Part shown: piece by piece, positions 43,367-54,209 of the stretch
Position numbering within the stretch: position 1 is the stretch's first letter
How the letters are laid out: every line of letters begins with the position of its first letter
Assembly (NCBI GenBank): GCA_033439765.1
Contig: JAULSN010000003.1
Location: forward strand, 3,596,001 to 3,660,000
Direction of reading: 5' to 3'
Source of the DNA: Lasiosphaeria ovina
Taxonomy: Eukaryota > Ascomycota > Sordariomycetes > Sordariales > Lasiosphaeriaceae
DNA: 64,000 nt
The notes under the pieces: generated by a model
Seen by the model: only the letters and a program-made list of their open reading frames with translations
Told to the model about the DNA's origin: nothing
The model's database searches: none
Made by a program: the position numbers and the translations under genes

Positions 43367-44341
43367 TCATAGCTTGGACTCTCTCGCCTGGGCGTTATCG
43401 CTCTTCAGCGGCTGGCCAAAGTTCGCCCCGATGGCCTCGGAGATGCGATCCACGCTGGTCAGGATCCATTGGCAGCCCTCGTCGCTGGCCAGCCTCTCAA
43501 CGGCGTCTGCCTCAGCCGCCTCGAACTCTTCCCGGTGAACGCCCTGCTCGACGGCCTTGCGTAGACCAAAGACGTGGGACAGCACCTGGGGGCCGACACC
43601 CGTCTGGGCACGCAGACAGGCGAGGGCGACGACGCTCGTCAGGTTGCGCCCGACGGCAGCCAGCCCGCCCTTCGCCTCCTGGGGCGGATCCGAGAGCAGC
43701 GGGCCGTAGTGGCTTCCGAGGATGTGCACGGGCAGGTCCGGGTGCGACTCGGCCAGCTTGGCCTCGAGCTTCTCGTCGAAGGGCGTGTAGACGCTATGCC
43801 ACAGGTCGCGGCCCCGGCGGTGGACGGCGGCAATGTTGTCAGGGGTCGTGGTGCGCGAGGGCCGCGTCTCGAGCTGCCCGGCCCACGGCTGCGAGGCCAG
43901 GTCGGCCCGGAAGGCGCCCAGGCAGTTGATGGTGCGTGGGATGCCGTTGAAGCTGATGCACTTGAGCCCGATCTCGCGGATCTGCTCCGCCGCGGCCAAG
44001 GGTGTTGTCGCCCCGCCGCTGCTGGCCCCGGACGCCGAAGCCGAAGCCACATGGTGCAGTATCCCGAGAGACGCGGGCGAGTTAAGGGTAAACGTGGCAG
44101 CGGCCTTTGCAGTCACAAAAAGAAACCCACATCAGTGGTGCTCCAGGCCTCGAGGTGGGATCTCGCACGATGGACCACATACCGACAGAGTCAGCCACGA
44201 CCGCTCGCCATAGAGCCGTGCCCTCGCCTCGTGGGCGATGCTCTGGTAGATGTCTCTGATCCGGGGCGGCGCGGGCGCCTGGCCGGGACGCGCAAACGGC
44301 GCATTGATTAGCCCCTTGAGCGCGGGCGAAAGCCTCGACAT
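43367..44341 (-). CDS. AhpD-like superfamily protein, 298 aa, two exons
   Basis: Exon 1 is 44341-44183 and exon 2 is 44104-43367, joined in phase 0 over a 78-nt intron (GTATGT...GCAAAG). The product starts MSRLSPALKGLINAPFARPG. It is helical throughout, with the blocks SWLTLSAAATFTLNSP, IREIGLKCISFNGIPRTINCLGAF and SHYGPLLSDP that I associate with fungal AhpD-like (carboxymuconolactone-decarboxylase-fold) proteins. The two cysteines in KCISFNGIPRTINC are not in the classical C-x2-C arrangement of peroxidatic AhpD, so peroxidase activity is doubtful. No signal peptide; possibly mitochondrial or peroxisomal, not shown. It converges on the SCOT gene (271 bp between stops). Confidence 0.75.
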
Positions 44342-45726
44342 GTCGTCTGCCGCCAGCTGTCTGTCTCTGACTCGGGAGAGCTCCCAGCGAGTGTCGTATC
44401 CAAAAAGAAGAACAGAGGCAGTGAGCAAGTAGCCCAGGAGCCGCTCAAACAGAGTCCGGAACAAAAACGCAATTGGCTAATTATATACAGAGAGAGGCCC
44501 AATTCAATGCGCCGTTTGTTTTGCTCGTCTTTGTTTTGTTCCGCGAATAATATCACCACATCAATGTCCTAGAAATCATCCAATCCGTCGCCGAAAGCAC
44601 ATGCTCCGATCCCCGCCACGCAAAGAACTAGAGCGACCCCTGGAAAGGTGCCCTGGAACGGGAAAGCCGAACAACCTGGCGAGCCCCTGCTTCGGCCCCC
44701 AAAAATGCCCTCCGAGAAGTGGGAACCTCGATGGAATTTTGGGGTTCGACCATCCACCCCACCACACCCAAAAACCCCCGCCGCAACTCCAACACAGCGC
44801 CACCTCCCCAAAGGCACCTGCCGCCCCACGGGACAGTCGGGCACCATGGAAAACACGCGGTCCATCTCAGGGACGCCCTCTTCTGCAGGGCAGCTTGTTT
44901 CTGATTCAGCGCCCCCAGCGGAGCTTCCCGCAGGACACACACCCATAATCACTTCCGCCCTAAATCCGTAGGAAGCCGCCCTGCCTCGGCCTTGTGAGCA
45001 GCGGCATCTGGCCGTCAGTTCTAGGGTCCGACTTTATCGGAGGATGCCCGGCGCCCAGATTTTGGCATCAGATCATTTCGAGGGAGAGCGTCTCTGGCTG
45101 TCTGCTCGTCTCTACAGTACTGATTTGGAGAGAGAGTAGGTAATCACAAGAAAGGCATGTGTATGCATGTATGTGTTTACTTTAGCTGCAACATCCGGGA
45201 ATGTGAGCATTCACCTGGGCGTCCGTATTGTCCCACGTGCGAGCTCGAAGTTGTGTGTGTCCCGGGCCCTTCTCCTTCTAGAAGCCGCCTTTCTTGCATG
45301 CTTGCATCTCGGAGACATGATTATTCGCCCGAACCTGAGCTGGCCGTGTGTATTAGTAGTGCTCGACCGGGTAAACCCGCCTGTCTACCTACCCATCGTG
45401 TCCACGCATAGTATCCGTACACGGTACATGCGACGCAACGCAACGATATACATACATACTGCGCAGCGGCTTCCGCTCCATGCATCCAGTCCCCGAAAAG
45501 CGCCCAGACGTCATCTCGTTGCCCCTAAAGCCAAGAAGACGACAGGCGGGCGTCGCTCAGACCGTGCCTCGCGTGTTTACCACCGCCTTACCAACGGACT
45601 TACTTCTCTAACTACCCAGCTTCCCAGCTTCCCACCTTGCTGCCTGCCTGATCTGCCCTCGAGGCGGTTGGTTCACCTCTCCTCTCAGTAGATTGCCCAG
45701 TATACGAGGAGCTGCGCGATCTAACG
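44342..45726. other. divergent promoter region, 1.4 kb
   Basis: Upstream regions of the AhpD-like gene (minus) and the mitochondrial carrier (plus). Overlapping frames between 44569 and 44971 are Pro/Gly/Arg-rich shadows without domains. Confidence 0.45.
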
Positions 45727-47454
45727 ATGGCAGCGCAGAAGAAGAAGCAGCCATTCTGGGTCGGGTGAGTGATGAGGAGCAGGAGCAGCACGCAAAGCCA
45801 CGCAGACAGATCTGGAACCTGACCTCTCTTTCTCTCTCTCTCTCTCTCTCAGCGGAGCGGCAGCGTCCATGGCCGTATGTTTCAGTAAGTTCCAAAGGGT
45901 GTCTTTTTTTTGCATTCTCGGTAGCCCATCTCGTGTAAAGCCTGGAAAAAAGCTCGACTGACCACACATCCACGTCCGCCGTTTCCAACAGCCCACCCGC
46001 TGGACCAAACAAAATAGTACGTACGTTTCCCAGTGCGCCCCTCCTTCGACACACCAAACGCTTGTTTAACACACAAGCTCCCGCGGCAGCCGGATGCAGG
46101 TGCTGCAGACTCGAACGACCATGCTTTCGACGCTGTATAAATTCGCTGTGCGCGACGGTAAGACCCCCCCCCCCCCAAGCTGCTCGGGCCTGCCTTCTTC
46201 TGTCTATCGTAGTTGCTATGTCTAGAAAAAAAGAGAGAAAGGAAAAGAGTAAGGGGGAGACGGAAAAAAATAGAAATCTACTTTATATCCCTGATCCTGC
46301 CCCTATTCGAAGCTGATCGCAAAAAAATGTGCCATTAGGTTTCACCTCGCTGTGGTCTGGTCTCTCAGCCTCGATACTACGGCAGTCAACATACTCGACG
46401 GCGCGCTTCGGCCTGTACAATTTCCTGTCGCGGCAGCTGCAGCAGAGCCGCGGCTCCAAGTCGTCCACCACCCTGGGAAGCACCATCGTCTGCGCCGGTG
46501 TCGCCGGGGGGCTTGCTGGCATGGTGGGCAATCCTACCGAGGTGAGACTTGAACACACCTCCCTGCAGCCTACGTCTTCTTTCAGTCCACTCTTTGCCCT
46601 CTCTCGACTCTGGAGAAACCCACACTCGTCTCTTAACCTCCACAAAATAGGTCGTGCTTGTACGCATGTGCGCCGACGCCGCCAAGCCAGCGGGCGAGCG
46701 GTTCGGTTATCCCGATGCTGCGACAGGGCTGTATCGCATATGGAAAGACGAAGGTCTGAAAGTGTTTGGCCGGGGACTGTCTGCGAATGTCGTTAGAAGT
46801 GTCCTCATGAGTGAGTTCCTCCCGCCCCTTTCCTCCGGTCTAGGAGACGCACGAAGAAAGCAAAAAAACTCACCACCAGAAGACGTCTCGCAAATAGCAC
46901 CGTAGGCCAAAACACCTTAATCCAACCCACCTCTCATCTGAGACCTACTGATATCCATGTTCCGCACAGATACGCCGCAGCGAAACGAGCTCTCCTCTCA
47001 CGCACCGCCCTGAAGGACGACATCCGAACGCACGCACTGGCATCCCTTTTCGCCGGGACTGTGGCGACGACAGCGTGTGCGCCAGCCGACGTGCTAAAGA
47101 GTAGGATCCAAAGCGCTGCAAAGGGGTCCAGTGTAGGCACATCCAAGCCCTTACCCGTTTTGACTCATGAGCTGGGCGTCTGACTGGATAAACCTTTGAT
47201 CTCAGGTGATCCAAGTAATCCGCGAAGGAATGAGGAGCGAAGGTCCATTGTTTCTTATGAAGGGTTGGACACCGGCTTGGCTCCGACTAACGTAAGTCTC
47301 CCGGCCCCATCCCTCCGGACACAATTGGAAGCTAACTAGCTCCCCTTTCCGACAAAGACCACATACCGTTTTGACATTCGTCTTCATGGAGAAACTGCAG
47401 GAGGTGGTGATGGGTCTTTCGGCTTCGTCGCCCCCGGCCCGGGCGACAGTGTAA
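45727..47454 (+). CDS. dic1: mitochondrial carrier, dicarboxylate type (Dic1-like), 296 aa, ten exons
   Basis: Exons: 45727-45764, 45853-45884, 45992-46016, 46090-46157, 46339-46541, 46651-46810, 46883-46901, 46970-47132, 47206-47291, 47358-47454. All introns are GT-AG and every phase fits. Three carrier repeats are visible: HPLDQTKYRMQVLQTR after exon 3, NPTEVVLVRMCADA in repeat 2, and CAPADVLKSRIQSAAKG in repeat 3, each with the P-x-[DE]-x2-[KR] pattern (the second with V-R). The substrate-type residues resemble the SLC25A10/Dic1 branch that exchanges malate or succinate for phosphate across the inner membrane. Four exons are shorter than 40 nt, the shortest 19 nt. The stop lies 33 bp from the convergent regulator gene. 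Confidence 0.9.
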
Positions 47455-47487
47455 GCAATCAGTTGAGGCAACCCGGCCGTCTTCTTC

Positions 47488-50331
47488 TCAGGAGCCAAAG
47501 TCAGGCAGATTAGACCAATTGAGCCAGTCCAGCGCGGCCGCATCGTCCCACGGATACATGCTCAGGCCAGGATCAAACTCGTTGCCGACCCTGCTCAGCG
47601 CCTCGACGATCTGGTCGTCGGACATGGAGGAGAACTGAATAGGCTCGGACCAGATAGGTGGCTCCAAGAACCCGGCCGAGACCGTCGCGTTGGACATGGG
47701 CGGATCGGTCGCCACGCCAAAGCTTGTCTGGGGGTTCCGCGAGAAGGGTGCTGTGTGACGCGGCGACAGCGTCTCTGTCTTGGACCGGGGCCGGGGCGCC
47801 TCGGCAGTCGACGAGGTTGCCGCCTTCTTCACAATGTATTTGAGGTATTTGCCATACAATGCCGACATGCCGTTCCTGTGCTTGGTTGCCGAGCCGATTC
47901 GCTCCAGAACCTCTGCCGTCTCTTCGATCAGTGTCCTGACGCTGGGCGCCAAGTTCGAGTTGCCCGCGAACTGGCCGCTGAGCCGAAGTGCAAAGCACGC
48001 AGCAAAAGATATCATGATGGCCGTGTTATTGGGCATGCTCGAGAGCTGTCCCTCGCCTTGAATGGCTGCCCGCATCACGTTCAGTGCCGACGACAGGCCG
48101 GCCGCGTGGAAGAAGTGCCGCACTTCTGTCGGGGCTGTTGGGTGGTTGATAACGCTGCTATAAATTGACAACCTCGTGTGTGTTACGAGGATCTGTACGT
48201 AAGGGGGAAGTCGATGTTCTGCGGCTCCAGTCAATTCCAACAGTTCTTCCGCAGCAGCTGATATGGAGGTATCCCGACTTACGAGGTCCTGTGCCGATGG
48301 AAATGCCCCATTTGGCGTGCCACTCATCAAAGAATTTATCGACAGTGATTTGGATCCTGAGAGCACGGTCAGATAAACGGGGAAAACCCCAAACTACTTC
48401 AGGCCGCTGAACTTACGACTGCGCAATCAGTGCTCCATCTGCCAATGTCTCGCGGGATCCGTCACAGACGGCTCGAATGGACGTAAACAGGGCATCCTAC
48501 AACGCAGAGTCAGCGTAGGCCGAAATACCGAAATCGACAAGCTTACTAAATCTCTGCGGAGAACGGCCATAGAGACGAGATGCCCATCCATTGTGTCCGC
48601 AATGGTTGAAAGATGCCATTGGTCGCAGCCCCTGAGGATAGGGGTGAGAGGAACCGTATAGCTCCGCCCTCGCGCCAAACACATCCTAGGGGAACATGTA
48701 AGCCACCTTGATATCTTAACCATACTTCAAAAGGGGGATCGCAGTTCACATACCCTCTTTCAAGCACAAATAGGGATATCCAGCACCGCTCTCTGCGGCG
48801 CAAGAGCCGTAGGCCAAGCTCCGAGTTGGGTTCCACGTCTCCAAAGCCGTCCAGCGCTAGGGCGACTCTAGGATCAACGCAGTCGGCGCGGGCGATGCTG
48901 CCGTGGTGGCCGTCTTTGAGCGAGGCCAATGGCACGAGTATCTTGTGTAGCGACAAGTCCAGGGCCATGGTCGTGGCCATAGAGACATACCAGCAGGTCT
49001 CGTCGTCGGTGCTATGCTTGCCCGGAAACATCCACGGAACGTTGACCATAAAGGCAAGGACAATCTCGACGGAGCGGTAGCGGTCAATCATGATACGGTT
49101 TACCAGCGCCTTGCAGTGGTTGGACAGCCTCCGAGACAGAGCGGACGCCGATGGCACAAACAAGGCTGCAGAAGCGGCAATCGAAGTGAAGAGGAATGCG
49201 GACCGCGAGCGCGTGAAAGAAGCCGTGTAAAGTTCGGGATCCAAGCCCCAGCGGGTGTGAGCGAGGTTGTGGTGGAAACTTTGGAGGGTTCACAGTGTTA
49301 GTAAATTCCCCAGCTCGCCGAATACAAGCCCAAACTACGAAATACGAGGTCACTCACAAGTTGAAAAGGGTCTCGGCCTCCTCCACGGTGATCAGTCCCA
49401 AGTTTATGGGATCCATATCGGGTCCAGTGTCGAGGGTGAACTGGCTGAGCTTGAAGAACTTTTCGACTTCGGAAATCTTCTCGCTCTGTTTACTCTGGCG
49501 CAGCCGGTGGTGAGCGGCGGCGTCTGCAGCGGCGTGGTCGGTCCCGGACTTGGGCGACACATGGAGATCGGACGCGCGAGCCAGCAGCTGGAGCGGGTTC
49601 TCGGCATCGTCGACAGCGAGGCTCTCCTCGGCCACATGGCTCTGAGACGGAGTAGAGTCCTGGGGGATGCTCATGCCGTCCTGCTCGGAGCCCGAGCTAT
49701 CGCCGGCATCCGAGGACGCATCGGGCAGCAGGATGTCGCTGCTGTCGCGGCGCGAGGGCTGCCGGGGGGGTCCGGCCCTAGCAGACTGGCTAGCGCCGGG
49801 TTCCGGAGCGGATCCATGGGAAGGGGACCCGAGGAGAGCCTTGAGCTCCGAGACTATCTTGGCGGGCTCGATGCCCTGGGCACCAGAAGCCGAGCGGCGA
49901 ACGGCCTGCTCGACCTGGTGCAGAGCCTTTTCCAGGCCAGTGCGCTTACTGTAGCAGGGGGGTGTCAGTTAGCAAGATGGACCGGCATGTGGACTTGCTG
50001 GAAGTTGGGGTTTGGGACTCGAGCAACCAAACGGGACTTGCTTCTTGACACCCTTGCGGCGGCCGACGTGGAAGTCGGGGCGCACACACTGGACTCCGAG
50101 CTGGAGACAGCGTTGGCAGCGGTCGTCGTTCTGGGCGCGGCCCTTTTCGCACTTGATCTTGGAGCGGCGGCAGACGAGGCAGGCGGCGGCCCTCCGGCTA
50201 TTGGAGATGCTCTGCTCGTTGCCGTTGCTGTGGTTGTGATTGTGATAGTGCTTCGGCTCGCGCGCGCCCTCCGACGCCGCCGCCGCAGCCGCAGCCGCCA
50301 CCACCACGCCGCCAATGTCTGGCGGGTCCAT
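47488..50331 (-). CDS. Zn2Cys6 transcription factor, 809 aa, seven exons
   Basis: Exons: 50331-50042, 49948-49358, 49278-48754, 48685-48547, 48496-48417, 48356-48283, 48218-47488. The first intron is GC-AG (GCAAGT...GCTACAG); the other five are GT-AG; phases match throughout. The start ATG at 50331 gives MDPPDIGG. A polyalanine run and a His/Asn stretch precede the binuclear cluster, C-x2-C-x6-C-x10-C-x2-C-x6-C at residues 51-82, followed by a basic linker (HVGRRKGVK) and a helix (TGLEKALHQVEQAVRR) for dimerisation. The middle region (about 290-700) contains the fungal-specific regulator homology (LFNFFHHNLAHTRWGLDPEL; LRRRERCWISLFVLERG; LPPYVQILVTHTRLS). The C-terminus is acidic/Trp-rich (PWDDAAALDWLNWSNL), typical of an activation region. 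Nuclear; targets unknown. Confidence 0.9.
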
Positions 50332-51953
50332 TCGAGAAAGCCACCGCACACGCACACACACAACACCACCACCCGCCTACACCGGCCAGACAGGCCCAGA
50401 CAGACAGGCCCAGACAGACCAAGCAAACAACAGACAGACAGATGCAACCTAACACGCAGCCAGCGCTGTACGCCACAGGTGCGCACTTGCACTCGCACCT
50501 GCACTCGCACTCGCACTCACTCGGTCGCTCACAGTCTCACAAACCGCCACAAGCCTTCCCTGAACGGACCGCCGGGCCTGGGTCGAGTTGCACACGCAAA
50601 GTGGCCGGGATCTCAGGGTAGATAGGGTAAGGTAGGTACCCTTCTGTAGCACTAGGCGAAAGGTAGACCCCGAGTAAGAAGTGGGTTAGAGTTGAACCGA
50701 CTTCCAGTGTGTCGCGCGCGTGCTTGCGTGCGTGCGTCGGGTGGTGTCAAAGTTCCGGTTGCTTGTTGCCCGCTCGGGGGAATTCAGGTAACTCCAAACT
50801 GTCTGTCGGTCAGGTGAGGGCAGCACACTCGGGAACTGGACGCACGCAGGTCGGGTGTCCGACGTGGCTCTTCCTAGGTCAGGTCAGGTCAGGTCAGGCT
50901 GGTTGTTGCCAACCTGCGCAACCCAAGGGAGCCCGCAACTGTCGAGACTCCAACCTTCCGGGCAGTTTGCCGGCGTGCGTGGGTATAGTTCCCGTTCCAC
51001 GTTCCCGCTCTTTTTCTTTTTTTCGTCAAGGTGGTGGTGGTGGCGGTGGTTGCGGGGAGTTGGGGTCACCCGGGGTAATCTGCAGGGCTGCCGACCTGCC
51101 CCCAAAGAGCCCCCCAAGCCGCATTCACGATGGGCCCGAAGGACCGCCGTCGCAGGCGGCTGTTTGGGAAGCCAGCTGGCAGCTCGACAACCCCGAAGCT
51201 GCGCCAGGTGACTGCCAGGTGACAGGGAATTGGGTGTTCCGGAACCCCTTTTCCGCCCAACTAGCAGGGGCGCGAAGATGTTCCCCTGTCAACAGCTCAT
51301 TCGGAATATCCGTAGGTAGTTGGCTCGGTTTCTGGTTCAGGGTACGTGGTAGCTAGGTTAGATGGCCCAAAGCTCAAATAAATGTATTAGGCGCAGACCT
51401 TGACTCGCCTCGGGTACCTAGGCAGACTACGTTTCAAAATTAAAAATTAAAATAAGGCAAAAGGTCAGAATGTCGGGAATCGCCTCGGGTTGCCTAATGC
51501 CCAAGGGGAAGGGTGCATCGCCAGGCCAGGGCACCAACCACACCCACCTCTCAAGTTTTATTGAGAGGGGGAGAAAGAGAGAGAAATAAAACGGTTGCAT
51601 CACGATAGCACGCGCCGCCTTTCAGGCTTTGAGCCCGTCAACCACGTCCTTCCGCCTTCTAATTCTTAGGTACCGGGGGAGGGAACACCTGGAGCTGTCC
51701 TCCATTTTATCCGCGGCTCGTGCACGAGCCTATGGATTGCCGGTTCCCAACTATCCCACTGCATTCTCCCGCCTGCCCGCCTCTTTCGGGCAATTGTGCC
51801 TATCAGTTGCTGGTCCCTGGCCCCTCCGATCAATTACTTGTCCCGGCGTTGCGGCTCGTTCGTCCCGAGATAGCCATCCATCTATCTAACTTCCCGATAT
51901 GCGAACCCAGCCAACCCTCGTGGTCACGGAAGGTTCGTGGGCACGGATCATAT
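50332..51953. other. intergenic, 1.6 kb, simple-sequence rich
   Basis: Upstream region of the Zn2Cys6 gene. It contains short tandem motifs: repeated cagacaggcc/cagacagacc units at about 50386-50420, CACTCG-type repeats at about 50490-50520, and five copies of AGGTC at 50876-50900. Open frames are low-complexity. No gene supported. Confidence 0.5.
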
Positions 51954-53360
51954 TCACCACAGAGAAGAAGGGTCCGACCTCTTGCCCACCATCGTTCCGT
52001 TCCCAAACTTGGGATCCGTGTAGATGGTCAGCGAGTCGGTCGAGTTCTTGTATTCTACTCCGCACTTTGCCGAAAACCCCTCGAACATTGCCGTGCGGTC
52101 CTCGAGGTACGTCTCAAAGCCTTGCCGCGAGCAGCTCGTGCCCGGGCCGTCGCCGCAGTCCGGAAGCGGCTGGGGCGCGTTGTTGACGAGCGCCCGGTAG
52201 TACTCGCCGTCCGCAAACCCGGAGCTCCCCGTGCAGTTGAGCCGCTCAATGGCGATGTTCCCCAAGAACGGCAGGATGTGCGAGCTCTTCCAGGCGCGGC
52301 GGTGGTTGATGCGATCGAGCGGCATGGTCTCGTTGACGTCGCCACCGCTAAATTCCGAATTGTTGAAGAGTCCCATGGCCACTATCACCGTCGGCGGCAG
52401 TTCGCGATGAGTGAAGCTGACATACAAATCCTGAGCAGGGGCAGCGTCCATCAGCAAGCTCGCAGTGGCTCTGAGCCAGGGAAGCCCAACCGTACCGGCC
52501 GCATTGCTGCCGTAACCTGTATTGTAGTGGTACATGATATCGGCAGTATATTCCCAGCCCAGCCAGTCGTCAGGGGTAAATAAGTCAAGGCTGCAGAACG
52601 GAGAGCTGCCGCGGATTACTGATTCGTAGCCACACATCACCATCATGCCATACACATCTTCTGCGGTAAAGTTGAAGGTCGGCGCAAGCTTATTGAGTCT
52701 TGCAATGATGGGCTTCGTAAAGGTCTTGAGATGCACCGAGGCCTGGTCGCTGCCCGCCGAGGACGAGTAAGCCGGACAGCTCTTGTATGGCGTCAGAGAG
52801 TCCGCGCCAGCTTCCTCAGACTCGTAAATAGTCACAACATTAATGGTGTTGTCCTGCAGCTCAAAGCCGCGAACCAAGGCCTGCGCCGACTTGGCGGTGC
52901 GCTCGGCCGAAGAGGTCCAAACACGCTGCGGCAAACGAAAGCCGGGATAGCGGAACGAGAGGCTGATGCCCAGCTCCGTGGCCTCGAGCTTGCCCAGACG
53001 TGTTAGCAGCTCCTGCTCGGCTTCTGAGAAGGGAGCGCTCCAGTCAGACAAGAAACTGAGCGATGGAATCTCGGACCAGTCGACTCCCGTATGGTTCTCC
53101 CATTTGGAAATGAAGGGTTCCATGTACTCCTCGTCATCGAAATCGTTGGCATAGATGGCGGCATGGCGGGAAAGATATGCAGCGCGGACCGGCGTGCATC
53201 CTCTCGGCGGTGTTGGTGAGGTTGGTGGATCCTGGGGCTCGAAATAGGGAGCGACGCCGCCGAGATGTTCGAGCGGGTTGAACTTGTATGTCGAGTACAG
53301 AGTGGCTGTCGAGAGCGAAGGCAGCAGAGCCACGAGAAGCGGAATGCCTTGAACCATCAT
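51954..53360 (-). CDS. secreted histidine-phosphatase-superfamily protein, 468 aa
   Basis: A single-exon frame; the ATG at 53360 (MMVQGIPLLVALLPSLSTA) begins a signal peptide, with cleavage expected near residue 20. The catalytic-type motif is LSRHAAIYANDFD (near residue 67) instead of the canonical RHGxRxP, and the distal HD motif is replaced by FTHRELPP. Other family blocks are VWTSSAERTAKSAQALVRGF and CGYESVIRGSSPFCSLDLFTPDDWLGWEYTADI-type sequence with paired cysteines (CS, CG and C near the C-terminus). Several N-glycosylation sequons are present. It belongs to the fungal acid phosphatase/phytase-like branch; with the altered motifs, activity and substrate are uncertain. Confidence 0.85.
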   Translation of the reverse strand: MMVQGIPLLVALLPSLSTATLYSTYKFNPLEHLGGVAPYFEPQDPPTSPTPPRGCTPVRAAYLSRHAAIYANDFDDEEYMEPFISKWENHTGVDWSEIPSLSFLSDWSAPFSEAEQELLTRLGKLEATELGISLSFRYPGFRLPQRVWTSSAERTAKSAQALVRGFELQDNTINVVTIYESEEAGADSLTPYKSCPAYSSSAGSDQASVHLKTFTKPIIARLNKLAPTFNFTAEDVYGMMVMCGYESVIRGSSPFCSLDLFTPDDWLGWEYTADIMYHYNTGYGSNAAGTVGLPWLRATASLLMDAAPAQDLYVSFTHRELPPTVIVAMGLFNNSEFSGGDVNETMPLDRINHRRAWKSSHILPFLGNIAIERLNCTGSSGFADGEYYRALVNNAPQPLPDCGDGPGTSCSRQGFETYLEDRTAMFEGFSAKCGVEYKNSTDSLTIYTDPKFGNGTMVGKRSDPSSLW

Positions 53361-54209
53361 GATCAGCACAGCGGCGATTTAAACAAGAGACAATCGCGGA
53401 ACTGATCAAGACATTTCATTCCACGCGATGCAAAGAAGCATTTCTTCGTCGTGTATTAGTGTCTGTCACTCAAACCCCGCGTTCCCAGCACCTCAGTCCA
53501 GCCCATGGCGCTATACGTAGTGCGCGGCGGACAGATCCACTCGATACTTGGGATGACCAAGGAAGCTGTGACGGATGCATGGATGCTGTTTATCATCATC
53601 GTCATTGGGACAGGGCTGCTACCAAGCTGTTTGGCTGTCTGTCTGTGGGACGGCGGGACTAGGCCCGGTAGATGCCTCCATCTTGATTTTGCCCTATAAT
53701 TGCCGCTAATTATGGAACGAGCTCCCCACGTCATGGCCGATCTTCTCCAAAAGCCCGGTGCACCTGCAGGGTTTCTTGGTGCCTGGATTGTGTCGCATTG
53801 ACAGTCAATAACCTGGACCACGCTTTTGTATCCGTACATACAAGTGTGAATGACCTCGCGCGCAGCAAGACAAACGAAGATTCGGCGACTGGACTGTAGG
53901 CATTTACGCCCAGCCAGCAACGAAAATGGCACGAAAATTCCACAAAAAATGTATTATCGGCAGTCGGACCAATTTCCAATAGAATCGAGCCGCGACCCTC
54001 CCTTTTGGCCAGAGCTTTCTGAAAACGGGCAAAATGACTGGAATGGCTTGAGGGTTACGCGGCCCGATCCTGTGGCTTGTCTGACTGCAGCTCGGCGCGT
54101 TTGGGAGAGGCTCTCGTGTACATATTATGTGCTGCCGATCCCATAATCCACGCGCAAAAGTTTCCATGACCAAACACTGGTGAAATTCCCGAGTTTGAGC
54201 TGGTATCAG
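53361..54209. other. divergent promoter region
   Basis: Upstream regions of the phosphatase-like gene (minus) and the FAD monooxygenase (plus). No further coding region is seen. Confidence 0.4.

Noticed and set aside
43574..44311. 245-codon plus-strand frame antisense to the AhpD-like gene
   Set aside because: Shadow of the minus-strand gene, with no recognisable motif; the minus frame has the family blocks and a valid intron.
44569..44971. Several overlapping frames of about 100 codons on both strands
   Set aside because: All are Pro/Gly/Arg-rich with no start context and no domain, and they lie in a divergent promoter region.
48219..48366. Reading the last exon of the Zn2Cys6 gene as one open frame from 48366
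   Set aside because: The frame from 48366 to 48283 conflicts with the conserved sequence QITVDKFFDEW; a 64-nt intron restores it and joins to HRLPPYVQIL in phase.
49267..50625. 452-codon plus-strand frame antisense to the Zn2Cys6 gene
   Set aside because: It mirrors codon bias of the real minus-strand gene, whose zinc cluster, splice phases and homology are convincing.
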